From Hoylesella shahii DSM 15611 = JCM 12083 (GTDB lineage: Bacteria > Bacteroidota > Bacteroidia > Bacteroidales > Bacteroidaceae): a stretch of 53,704 nucleotides of DNA. The notes below the pieces were generated by a model. The model saw nothing but the letters and a program-made list of their open reading frames with translations. It did no database searches and was not told where the DNA came from. Positions within the stretch are counted from its first letter, which is position 1, and each line of letters begins with the position of its first letter. The stretch is taken from assembly GCF_000613445.1 (NCBI RefSeq), contig NZ_BAIZ01000024.1:1-53704 (forward strand), in the 5' to 3' direction. This document shows positions 44,726-53,239 of this stretch, one piece after another. Made by a program: the position numbers and the translations under genes.

Positions 44726-45712
44726 ATGAGACAGCTTCGCCTCTTAAAGATTTATTCAATAGTCAGGAACTTCGTGTTCAGTGCTGTGAACAAGGAGTTT
44801 CTGATTTTTTTGTTTTTTCTCGCACTAAGTGGGGGATTTTGGCTGCTTGCCGCCCTTAACGAGACCTACGAGAAAGAATTTATCGTGCCCGTTCATCTAA
44901 CAAATTTGCCGAAGAATGTGGTGATAACCTCAAACGACGACGACGTTGTGCGGGTTACTTTAAGAGACAAAGGCTTTATCATCATGGGCTATCTCCGAAC
45001 CGAGAGATTAAGACCCGTGGTGCTTAACTTCGCCAATTATGCCAATAAGTCGCGCGGAAAGGGTGTTATCCCTGCTGCCGATATCCAGAAACAACTCTAT
45101 TCTTACCTCTCGGGTTCTACTAAAATCGTGTCGGTTAAGCCCGATAAACTGGAGTTTTTCTTCAATTATGGTGAGAGCAAACGTGTGCCTGTACGCATCT
45201 CGGGCAATGTTCAGCCTGGCGATCAACGATATTTGGCTGGCTATAAATTCTTCCCTGCATACGTTACTGTGTATGCCAACAGCAAAGCATTAGACACAAT
45301 CAAGATGGTACAGACCGAAGAATTGAACATCGTTAACTTCTCAGATACCATCGTTAAGGTTGTTGACTTACGCCGAATACCTGGTGTTAAGGTGGTGCCT
45401 TCTACGGTTAAGCTCGCTCTTTACCCTGATGTGCTCACCGAAGAGAGTATCGAAGTGCCTATAACGGCCGAGAATTTGCCTGCCGATAAGGTGTTGCGCA
45501 CCTTCCCCTCTAAGGTTAAAGTACACTTCATTACTGGCGTTAGTCATGTGCGAGGCATAAAACCAGACGCCTTTAAGGTAGTGATAAACTTCGCCGAATT
45601 GGCCGAAAAGCCAGGCGAGAAGTCTTCGCTCTACCTACAAAAGATACCTGCTGGGGTGAGAAACGCTCGCTTAGAATTTAATCAAGTGGATTATCTTATC
45701 GAGCAAAAATAA
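44726..45712 (+). CDS. YbbR-like domain protein
   Basis: 328 residues with an N-terminal membrane helix (FLIFLFFLALSGGFWLLAAL) and repeated YbbR-type beta domains (VPVHLTNLPKNVVI, VPVRISGNVQPGDQRYLAGY, IEVPITAENLPADKVLRTFP). In Firmicutes, YbbR/CdaR controls the diadenylate cyclase CdaA. Here the gene sits between yajC and coaE, the conserved Bacteroidota order, and the role is not established. The start is 17 bases after yajC. Confidence 0.88.
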   Translation: MRQLRLLKIYSIVRNFVFSAVNKEFLIFLFFLALSGGFWLLAALNETYEKEFIVPVHLTNLPKNVVITSNDDDVVRVTLRDKGFIIMGYLRTERLRPVVLNFANYANKSRGKGVIPAADIQKQLYSYLSGSTKIVSVKPDKLEFFFNYGESKRVPVRISGNVQPGDQRYLAGYKFFPAYVTVYANSKALDTIKMVQTEELNIVNFSDTIVKVVDLRRIPGVKVVPSTVKLALYPDVLTEESIEVPITAENLPADKVLRTFPSKVKVHFITGVSHVRGIKPDAFKVVINFAELAEKPGEKSSLYLQKIPAGVRNARLEFNQVDYLIEQK

Positions 45713-45720
45713 GTAACGGC

Positions 45721-46314
45721 ATGCATGTTCAGTCCCTTTTGCCCTCTTTGCGTGTTGCCTTAACTGGCGGCATAGGCAGTGGTAAGTCGTTCGTTGCGCA
45801 GTTGTTGCGCGCTCGTGGCATCGAAGTGTTCGACTGCGACGCATCGGCCAAACGCCTTTTGCGCAGTTCTGAACCTCTTCAGTACGATTTACAGCAGCTA
45901 GTGGGCCATCATCTTTATGTCAATGGGCAGCTGCAAAAGCAAGTATTATCTGCTTTTCTGCTCGCATCTCACACCAACAAGGAGCGTCTTAACGCCTTAA
46001 TTCATCCGGCCGTGGCTCAAGATTTCGAACGCTCGGGCTGTAGTTGGCTAGAGAGCGCCATCTTCTTTGATAGCGGTTTCGATGCGCGCGTAAAGGTTGA
46101 TAGGGTGGTGTGCGTAACTGCTCCGCTTGAAGTGCGACTTCAAAGGGTGATGCAACGCGATGCACTTTCTCGCTCTAAGGCAATGGAGTGGATTGAATGC
46201 CAATGGCCACAAGAACGTGTACGTGCGCTAAGCGATTACGAAATTCAAAACGATGGCACGCAAGACGTTGGGCAACAATTAAACGAAATATTAACACAAC
46301 TAATAAAAGCATAA
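45721..46314 (+). CDS. coaE: Dephospho-CoA kinase
   Basis: Last step of coenzyme A synthesis, phosphorylating the 3'-OH of dephospho-CoA. 197 residues. The P-loop TGGIGSGKSFVA, the FDCDASAKRL segment (catalytic Asp), LIHPAV and the lid region VTAPLEVRLQRVMQRD with a following arginine pattern are present. It starts 8 bases after the YbbR gene, co-transcribed. An ATG start with little Shine-Dalgarno, as usual in this phylum. Confidence 0.95.
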   Translation: MHVQSLLPSLRVALTGGIGSGKSFVAQLLRARGIEVFDCDASAKRLLRSSEPLQYDLQQLVGHHLYVNGQLQKQVLSAFLLASHTNKERLNALIHPAVAQDFERSGCSWLESAIFFDSGFDARVKVDRVVCVTAPLEVRLQRVMQRDALSRSKAMEWIECQWPQERVRALSDYEIQNDGTQDVGQQLNEILTQLIKA

Positions 46315-46326
46315 CAGTAAAACAAC

Positions 46327-46776
46327 ATGTTACAGACAATTCTTTCTATCTCCGGAAAACCCGGATTATACAAACTCGTTTCTAGTGGTAAGGCTTCGCT
46401 CATCGTTGAGGCTATCGACGAAACTCATAAGCGTATGCCTGCTTTCGCCACCGACCGCGTTACAAGCCTAGCCGACATTGCTATGTACACCGATTCAGAG
46501 GATGTACCCTTGTGGCAAGTGCTTAAAAACTTGGGCGAAAAAGAACAACTCAAACCCTGCTCGCTAAACTATAAGAAGGCTTCGAGTAACGAGTTGCGCG
46601 ACTATTTTGGTGAGGTGCTACCCGCATTCGACCGCGACCGTGTGCACGATAGCGACATCCGTAAGCTTATTCAATGGTACGACATCCTGGTGAAGAATGG
46701 CATTACGGATTTTGAAGCTGTGCTGAAGTCGCCAAATGCTGAAGAAGCAGAAACCGAAACGACTGCTGCTGAATAA
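46327..46776 (+). CDS. DUF5606 protein
   Basis: 149 residues, starting MLQTILSISGKPGLYKLVS. Highly conserved in Bacteroidota and normally found directly after coaE. An SH3/RNA-binding-like N-terminal domain (PGLYKLVSSGKASLIVEAID) is followed by a helical part (SNELRDYFGEVLPAFDRDRVHDSDIRKLIQWYDIL). The function is unknown. Last gene of the nusB operon. Confidence 0.9.
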   Translation: MLQTILSISGKPGLYKLVSSGKASLIVEAIDETHKRMPAFATDRVTSLADIAMYTDSEDVPLWQVLKNLGEKEQLKPCSLNYKKASSNELRDYFGEVLPAFDRDRVHDSDIRKLIQWYDILVKNGITDFEAVLKSPNAEEAETETTAAE

Positions 46777-46812
46777 TTAAGTTATTAATAAATCAACTTT
46801 ATAACGAACTTT

Positions 46813-46866
46813 GTTTATGGGTTCTTGGGCTTTAAGGTGTGTTCCTACAGGCTCAAGAACTCATAA
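46813..46866 (+). terminator. Hairpin after the nusB operon
   Basis: TTTATGGGTTCTTG and CAAGAACTCATAAA pair over 14 positions with one G-U wobble. No T-run follows, so it could be a weak terminator or a 3'-protecting structure. Confidence 0.5.
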
Positions 46867-47046
46867 ACCATTAACGCAAGCATCCGCATTTATTTCTTTG
46901 AGCAGACTTTAACACGCTTTTCTCCCTATGTGTCTGCTCGTTAGTGTGTTTTATATTTATCATCCCTCATGTTCTGTTGTCAAAAGCCTTGCGTAATGAT
47001 TGCCCAACCACACACATCCACCACTTATTATTAATTCCATCGCATC

Positions 47047-48027
47047 ATGTTTCATGTTTTTTGTGCCGCTATGGGCGGTTTTTCGGATAACATTTGGCTC
47101 AACGTTTTCTTTGTCTTAGCAGGCGTAGTACTTGTTTTATGGGGAGCCGATCGCCTAACAGAGGGTGCCGTTTCGCTGGCCGAGCGAATGAAAGTGTCGC
47201 AAATGGTTATCGGATTAACGATCGTGGCCATGGGCACCTCTATGCCTGAGTTTTGTGTTAGTTTAGTTTCGGCCCTCAAAGGAACACCCGATTTAGCTGT
47301 TGGAAACGTTGTTGGTAGCAATATTTTCAACACATTGCTCATTGTAGGAGTGGCTGCTCTAGTGTTGCCCATCACCATTTTGAAAACCACAGTGCGCAAA
47401 GACATTCCCTTTGCAGTGCTCGCATCGGCCGCCCTTTTTCTGCTTTGCCTCGATGGCAACATCAGTAGGGTGGATGCAGGCTTTCTTCTCATTCTGTTTT
47501 TCTTTTTCATGGGCTACACGCTATTTACCGCTAAGTCGGGTGATGTACCAGCAGCCGAGGAGAAAAAGCCCATGAAGCCCCTCGTTGCTGCCATGTGGCT
47601 GCTGGTGGGGTTGCTCTGTTTGGTGTTTGGAAGCAACCTCTTTGTTGATGGTGCAACCACTGTTGCCAAGACCATGGGTGTGAGCGATGCCATTATTGGT
47701 CTAACTATTGTTGCCGGTGGAACATCACTTCCCGAACTCGCCACTAGCGTTGTGGCAGCTCGTAAAGGCAATAGTGGCATCGCTATTGGCAATGTTCTTG
47801 GTTCCAACGTGTTTAACATCTTGTTTATTTTGGGCGTTACTGGCGTTATCTCACCCATGAATATTCAGGGTATTGGCACGGTAGACCTCACTGTTTTGTT
47901 TGGTTCGATGGTGTTGATGTGGCTCCTATCCTTCACCAAGTACACCATTTCTCGAATCGAAGGTACGTTAATGGCATCGTGTTATATGGCCTATATGACC
48001 TACCTTATCATACAAGTGATGAAATAA
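47047..48027 (+). CDS. Sodium/calcium antiporter of the CaCA family (YrbG type)
   Basis: 326 residues with about ten membrane helices and the two CaCA alpha-repeats: GTSMPEFCVSLVSALKGTPD then GNVVGSNIFNTLLI, and GGTSLPELATSVVAARKGNS then GNVLGSNVFNILFI. These hold the acidic and Asn residues that bind Na+ and Ca2+. A start 24 bases further (47071, MGGFSDN) is also plausible. A monocistronic gene, with no promoter box I would insist on. Confidence 0.93.
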   Translation: MFHVFCAAMGGFSDNIWLNVFFVLAGVVLVLWGADRLTEGAVSLAERMKVSQMVIGLTIVAMGTSMPEFCVSLVSALKGTPDLAVGNVVGSNIFNTLLIVGVAALVLPITILKTTVRKDIPFAVLASAALFLLCLDGNISRVDAGFLLILFFFFMGYTLFTAKSGDVPAAEEKKPMKPLVAAMWLLVGLLCLVFGSNLFVDGATTVAKTMGVSDAIIGLTIVAGGTSLPELATSVVAARKGNSGIAIGNVLGSNVFNILFILGVTGVISPMNIQGIGTVDLTVLFGSMVLMWLLSFTKYTISRIEGTLMASCYMAYMTYLIIQVMK

Positions 48028-48073
48028 CACCAAAAAAAAAGTATTTCGTACTTCTTTTTTCTTTACTTTTGAT

Positions 48074-48081
48074 TATCTTTG
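48074..48081 (+). promoter_or_regulatory. -7 promoter box for the gene at 48128
   Basis: TATCTTTG matches TAnnTTTG, 47 bases before the ATG. Confidence 0.65.
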
Positions 48082-48127
48082 TAGCGTTAATAACTATCTG
48101 ATTAATCTTTTAAAGACAATCAAACGT

Positions 48128-48810
48128 ATGAGAAAAAGTTTATTACTTTCATTACTAATCGTGTTATTGTGTGCCCTCACTGCTTCGGCAAAGAAGGCGA
48201 GCACCATTAAATGCGAACTAATTTTAAACGATGGCAAGAAGGTTGAAGGCTGGTTGGTAAAAGACAAGAGCGAAACTTATGGGCCATACATGGTTAAGAA
48301 TGTAACCGATTTTGTTGTCGCTACTTCGCCTCAAAGCAAAGAAGGAACCAGCTACAATGCCGATGACGTTAAAGAAATTAAGCTTACCAACGAGGTAAGT
48401 GGCGAAAGCCTGGAGTATAAGTCGCTTTATGCCGTGAAGTCTTTCACTATGCCAAGAGCATGACACCCTCGCCTAAGCGCTATTTCTGGTTGGTTGTATA
48501 CAAGGGAAAGAAGGTTACGGGTTATATCTCTACCGCTTCAAATCGTGTGGTAACGGGTGTTATGAGTAGTTATACCGAACGTTCGTTGCCTTTTAGCTAC
48601 TCGGTAGATGGCGATGATATTGCCGTTACCTACCATGTTCCGATGGATGGAACGGTGATAGGTAAGCAAGCCGACTTGAAACGTATGTTCGAGCGCTTCC
48701 CACAGATGTGTGAATACATCGATAGCAAAGATTTTAGCTTGAAGGCTTTTAAGAAAAATCCACTTATTTTGCTCGAAAAACTCGACGAAATTGTTACATC
48801 TGGTAAATAA
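48128..48810 (+). CDS. Secreted protein of unknown function (frame broken near 48453-48455)
   Basis: A signal peptide (MRKSLLLSLLIVLLCALTASA) precedes a soluble domain: LILNDGKKVEGWLVKDKSE, then VKEIKLTNEVSG. The first frame stops at 48463 after ...SFTMPRA, and the second frame (48460 on) continues MTPSPKRYFWLVVYKGKKV. One A added to the AA at 48454-48455 gives TMPKSMTPSPKRYF and a protein of 227 residues. No family recognised. It likely resides in the periplasm or on the surface. Confidence 0.75.
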
Positions 48811-48815
48811 TATAA

Positions 48816-48866
48816 AAACAAACGCTTGGCTTGGACAGCTAATTTTCCAAGCCAAGCGTTTGTTTA
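48816..48866. terminator. Bidirectional terminator between convergent genes
   Basis: AACAAACGCTTGGCTTGG and CCAAGCCAAGCGTTTGTT are perfect 18-bp arms (48817-48834, 48847-48864) around a 12-base loop, with A/T tracts on both sides. It ends both the plus-strand secreted protein and the minus-strand DUF1304 gene. Confidence 0.95.
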
Positions 48867-49226
48867 TATAAACAGCATTGTGGCAACACCTGCCAATAAA
48901 GCCGGTAGGGCTTGGAAAAAGAAAATCTTACGCGATGCCGTAAGAGCGCCATAGAGACCTGCAACAAACACGCAGGATAAGAAAAACAGTCGCACATTGC
49001 TGCTCCATGTGTCATCGTTGATAAAGTAGCTCCACACAAGTCCTGCACTTAAAAAGCCGTTATACAATCCTTGGTTGGCTGCCATGCCCTTTGTTGGGCC
49101 AAATAAATGTTCGGGTAGCGATTTAAAGAAACTTTTTCCGCGTGTTTCCCATGCAAACATCTCCATATATAATATATACAAATGTTCGATGGCCACTAAT
49201 GCCGTGAGTATATTACTAAGCATCAT
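48864..49226 (-). CDS. DUF1304 membrane protein
   Basis: 120 residues with four hydrophobic segments. MMLSNILTALVAIEHLYILY, the MEMFAWETRG segment, ANQGLYNGFLSAGLVW and a C-terminal QALPALLAGVATMLF mark the DUF1304 family. Its function is unknown, and it is often found beside stress or transport genes. Its stop overlaps the terminator stem. Confidence 0.9.
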   Translation of the reverse strand: MMLSNILTALVAIEHLYILYMEMFAWETRGKSFFKSLPEHLFGPTKGMAANQGLYNGFLSAGLVWSYFINDDTWSSNVRLFFLSCVFVAGLYGALTASRKIFFFQALPALLAGVATMLFI

Positions 49227-49404
49227 GTATTTTTGTTTTATGGTTGTTTTTACTTTGTCGCTAAGCCCATTTTAGGTTGTTGGTTAACAGGTCACTTTGT
49301 TAACGCGTACATTTATAAAAAGAGAGACTTGTTAAACAAATAAGTCACGTGGTCTCATTAGCGAGGTGAGTGGCTCAATGTTCACAAGTCTCCTATAAGA
49401 TAGA

Positions 49405-50765
49405 TTAAATCTCGGGCACCACCTTTAGACTTTGCGCGATGTCTTCTTGCGAAAGTGCGTAGTTATGCAAGTCGCCATTGAGATACTGGTCGTATGCAGT
49501 CATGTCCATTAATCCATGTCCCGACAGAGCGAACAGTATAACACGCTTCTCGCCGCTTTCCTTACAGCGTTTCGCTTCGCGTATAACGGCAGCGATGGCG
49601 TGGTTGCTTTCAGGTGCGGGGATAATACCTTCGGTGCGAGCAAAGAGTGTTCCCGCCTCAAAAGTCTCCAGTTGGGGAATATCTTCGCCACGCATCAGTC
49701 CCTCTTTAATGAGTTGCGACACGATAACGCCAGCGCCATGATAGCGCAAACCACCCGCGTGGATGTTCGCTGGTTTAAAATCGTGGCCCAGTGTAAACAT
49801 CGGTAACAATGGAGTATAGCCAGCTTCATCGCCAAAGTCGTATCTAAACTCGCCTCGAGTTAGTTTAGGGCAGCTGTCGGGTTCGGCAGCAACAAACTGT
49901 GTTTTTCTTCCCTCCAAGATATTATGGCGCATAAAGGGGAAAGCCAAACCACCAAAATTGCTACCGCCTCCAAAACATCCAATCACCACATCGGGATATT
50001 CTTCGGCCAAGGCCATTTGCTTTTCGGCCTCCAATCCTATCACTGTTTGGTGCAGTGTAACATGATTTAGCACCGACCTAGCGTGTATTTGCAGTTTGGT
50101 GTGGTGGTTGCCAGTTCCACAGCCTCACTAATGGCCGTGCCAAGCGAACCTTGGTGCATGGGGTCTCGTGTGATAATGTTTTTACCAGCCCTAGTAGACA
50201 TCGACGGCGAGCCAGTAACTGCAGCACCAAACGTGCGCATCACCAACGAACGATAAGGCTTTTGTTGCATCGAAATCTTCACTTGATACACTGCTGCGGA
50301 TAATCCGTAAACGCTAGCAGCATAACTAAGCGCTGCACCCCATTGGCCTGCGCCCGTCTCAGTGGTGACATTGGTTACGCCTTCTTGCTTGCAATAGTAG
50401 CATTGGGGTAAGGCCGAGTTTACTTTATGTGAGCCAAGCGGGTTCACACTCTCATTTTTAAAATATATGTGTGCAGGAGTTTGCAGCGCCTCTTCCAAGG
50501 CATAAGCTCTTACAAGCGGTGTAGAACGATAGTATTTGTACTTCTCTTGCACCTCTTCGGGGATGTCTATCCATGCATTCTGGGTGTCAAGTTCTTGCTC
50601 AGCACATGCTTTGGCAAAGATGTGAGCAAGGTCGTCTACGCTAACCGGCTTTTTTGTGGCTGGATTTAGTGGGGGCAATGGTTTGTTGGGCATATCTGCC
50701 AGAATGTTGTACCATTGCTTGGGCAAGTCGTTTTCTTGCAATATATATCTTTTTTGTTTGTTCAT
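49405..50765 (-). CDS. trpB: TrpB-like PLP-dependent enzyme (TrpB2 type; frame broken near 50074-50078)
   Basis: A tryptophan synthase beta-type enzyme that joins indole and serine, in the longer TrpB2 form. From the ATG at 50765: YYRSTPLVRAYALEEAL, the PLP lysine in NPLGSHKVNSALPQ, TTETGAGQWGAALSYAA, then ...TPNCKYTLG, where the frame ends. The second frame begins SVLNHVTLHQTVIGLEAEKQM, continues with the phosphate loop GCFGGGSNFGG, and ends at 49405. One base added at plus 50074-50078 restores 453 residues. No trpA or other trp genes adjoin it. An in-frame start at 50924 would add a non-homologous stretch. Confidence 0.92.
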
Positions 50766-51260
50766 AATTCTATTATCTAGTTGTTGTGGCATCTCACTAT
50801 CTCTGCCATAAGCGTGTTTACGCTGGCTTTGCCTAGCTTCCGTTGGTCTTTTGTTCTTTTTTATAAGTGCTATGCTGTTCTCTGTGTTGGGCAAAGCGGT
50901 ATAGCCTAATTTCCTTTTTTGCATTCTGCGACATCTTTATTCTTAGCCAGATAGTGGCATGATGCCTTGTTTTATTTTGTATCACGCTGAAATTTAACAG
51001 TGTAAATACCAAAATGCGTAGCGCTAATGCTTGGCAAACATTCTCTTTAAGGTTGCAAACTTATGAAATATCTTTGAAAACTCCAAAGCGTCAGCACGTT
51101 TTTTATTTCTTTCGCATCACTTAATACCTCCCTTAAATATACATCCAATTGACATTAAAAGTACTCGTTATTCATTATTTTGCAAGATTTACAAACGTTA
51201 AAGAATGATAGATTAGCTTATATTTGCTACCATTTTGCTACGAAAACCCTTAGTTTTACT
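50766..51260. other. Intergenic region without recognised features
   Basis: About 500 AT-rich bases between the TrpB-like gene and the small lipoprotein. I see no gene and no clear structure. Confidence 0.4.
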
Positions 51261-51268
51261 TACCTTTG
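51261..51268 (+). promoter_or_regulatory. -7 promoter box for the gene at 51290
   Basis: TACCTTTG matches TAnnTTTG and lies 22 bases before the ATG at 51290. It shows that a TTG start at 51266 is not used. Confidence 0.65.
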
Positions 51269-51289
51269 CATGCAAAAATAATAAATAGG

Positions 51290-51766
51290 ATGATGAAGAA
51301 TTTCAAATTATTCTCTTTGCTGGCCGTAATGGTTGTTGCATTTAGTGCAATGTTTGTGGCTTGCAGCAGCAAAAACAGTGACGACGAAAACCAACAGCTC
51401 AATACAATAACCAATACTTCGGGTACGTTTGAGATTAATAATGCTTTCTTTTCAGATGCTGGTGATAGCTATAAAATAAGCCTTTACACCAATTCTGGAA
51501 ACAACAACGTTACTTTTGTCTATCCCAAGAGCAAAGTGGGCCAATCTCTTGCTGCATCTGAACTAGGTGCATGGAGTTTCAAGAGCAACGATCTCAGCGT
51601 TGATGGCAAATTACAAACCTTGGCTACAGGCAGCTATATCACTGTAAATAGCCTTGCCGATGGCCAAATTAGTTTGGTGTATAATCTGTATCAGACTCGT
51701 AAGAGTGGTGATGTACATGTTTATGGAAACTATACAGGAGCGATTAAACAGCTCCCCTTATTATAG
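51290..51766 (+). CDS. Small lipoprotein of unknown function
   Basis: 158 residues. MMKNFKLFSLLAVMVVAFSA, then MFVACSS, is a lipoprotein signal with the lipobox Cys. The mature part is a small beta-rich domain (TSGTFEINNAFFSDAGDSY, NVTFVYPKSKVGQSL, ITVNSLADGQISLVYNLYQT). No known family recognised. It stands alone with its own promoter. Confidence 0.8.
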   Translation: MMKNFKLFSLLAVMVVAFSAMFVACSSKNSDDENQQLNTITNTSGTFEINNAFFSDAGDSYKISLYTNSGNNNVTFVYPKSKVGQSLAASELGAWSFKSNDLSVDGKLQTLATGSYITVNSLADGQISLVYNLYQTRKSGDVHVYGNYTGAIKQLPLL

Positions 51767-52043
51767 ATTTCTAAAATATGCCTGCCTTGTCTAAGGTTGT
51801 AAGTGTAGGCTGTTGCTAATAGTGTCGTGGCTTTTCTTTTTTCGACTAATGCAATGAGCCTTACTGCAATCAAACCACTAAAACGTGGCGTGACAATGGC
51901 GGGTATATAAAAGGGGAAACCCTTATGTTAAACTGCTAATTTATCTTCAAATCTCAACTTTTTCAAACTGCATGAACCTTCATTGATGGCCTTATCCCCT
52001 TAAGGATGTGGTTTTGTGATGGTTCTTAACTTTATGTTTAAAT

Positions 52044-52103
52044 AACCATTGGTGTCTGTTGCATCGTGAAGATGCGAGGAATGCCAATGGTTGTTTGTTT
52101 TTC
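52044..52103 (+). terminator. Hairpin with T-rich tail
   Basis: AACCATTGG pairs with CCAATGGTT, and inside it GCATC pairs with GATGC. The structure is followed by GTTTGTTTTTC. It is 280 bases beyond the lipoprotein stop, so it may end an extended 3' region or a separate small transcript. Confidence 0.5.
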
Positions 52104-52454
52104 CCCCTTGGTAGAGAAGTGTACTAGCTTTAATCTCATTTGGTTGTTATACCGCTTCTCACCTGTTTTTTATTGTTTTCCTTGCTTCCATTCGCTCTTT
52201 CGTTTGTTGGAAGGCCTCTTGCACCTCTTATTCTTGAAGGCCTGTGTACTACGTCTTCAAGTGAAAGACAGCCCCTGTGCACAACAATCCATAAAAACAA
52301 AACGCCACTAACCACGGATTTGGGCTTAATCTTCCTTGTTTGCTGCTTAGCAATGGTTTTAAGCCGATAGCACAGCTTCGTGTTTCACTTTCGTTTGCTT
52401 GTTTACCCCTGTTTGTTTCTCCACGGGTTGTTTGAGATTTAATTTGTACTGTAT

Positions 52455-53225
52455 CTGTTTTGTGTAAAATATTTGGTACAAATTTTAACATTGTGAGTGC
52501 TTTTTTCTTTAGCAACTTCCCACTCGTTGCCAAATATTCAATTCTCGCTGAGGTTTCTCGCCATCAAAACTGCTGTACTCCTGAATGCCGAAGAAATGTA
52601 TTTTCTTGCAATAAATTGCTGTTTCTACGCTAAAAATGGGTAATTTGCAGCAAATAGCCTTGCGTTTTGCTGCAAAACGCAGGGTTAACTGCTGCAAAAC
52701 GCAAGGCTAACTGCTGCAAAACGCGAGGCTAACTGCTGCAAAACGCAGTTCAAAACATAGCAAAATACAGGATTGAATGCATCTTTTTGCATGCTAAGTT
52801 TGTATATACAGTCTGCCAAGAACCATCAAATTAGGCTTCTTACAGGTGAAAACAAGCTTAAAAAACTAGTTTTTAGCTACTAAATGCAGGTTTTGGGGCA
52901 GTGAAAAATTGGGCGAATTTCTCCATCTAGAAACACAAAACGTTGCTAAATGCTGAAATGCGGTCGAAAAATGAAGCGGAAATAAATTGAGAAAGCTGAA
53001 AAACGGGGCAAAATATATGTTTTAGAGCATCTGTCTTTGCTAGAAGGTGAGGTGAGGATGTGTGTGTATTGTAAAATAATAATACCAAAATTAACAAAAC
53101 GAGTGCTCAATTGCGTTTCTAAAACAAATGCAAAGACCAAATCACTTGTTAGAGCTGTTTTGATTTTATGTATTGTTGTGCATCTTGCCTGTGTTTTCTT
53201 GAAAACGTAATGGGCTATACCGTGA
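52455..53225. other. Non-coding island with composite repeat copy C
   Basis: Holds the 38-bp head motif (52463-52500), a CCCACTCG segment that can pair with its GAGTG end, the 22-bp array (52657-52766), a TTACAGGTGAAAA motif near 52840 and a weak tail match (TCTAGAAA) near 52926. The part from 52930 to the IS is AT-rich with no gene. The stretch 51767-52454 also shows no gene. Confidence 0.7.
52657..52766 (+). repeat. 22-bp-period GCAAAAC array, copy C
   Basis: Five units of 22 bases. Four end in GCAAAAC at 52672-52678, 52694-52700, 52716-52722 and 52738-52744, and the fifth in GCAAAAT. The middle units share GGYTAACTGCTGCAAAAC. Confidence 0.9.
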
Positions 53226-53239
53226 GAATAATACAAGCT

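Noticed and set aside
52249..53236. Several 60-96 codon ORFs in the right-hand island
   Set aside because: They overlap the repeats, have low-complexity translations, and have no promoter or family match.
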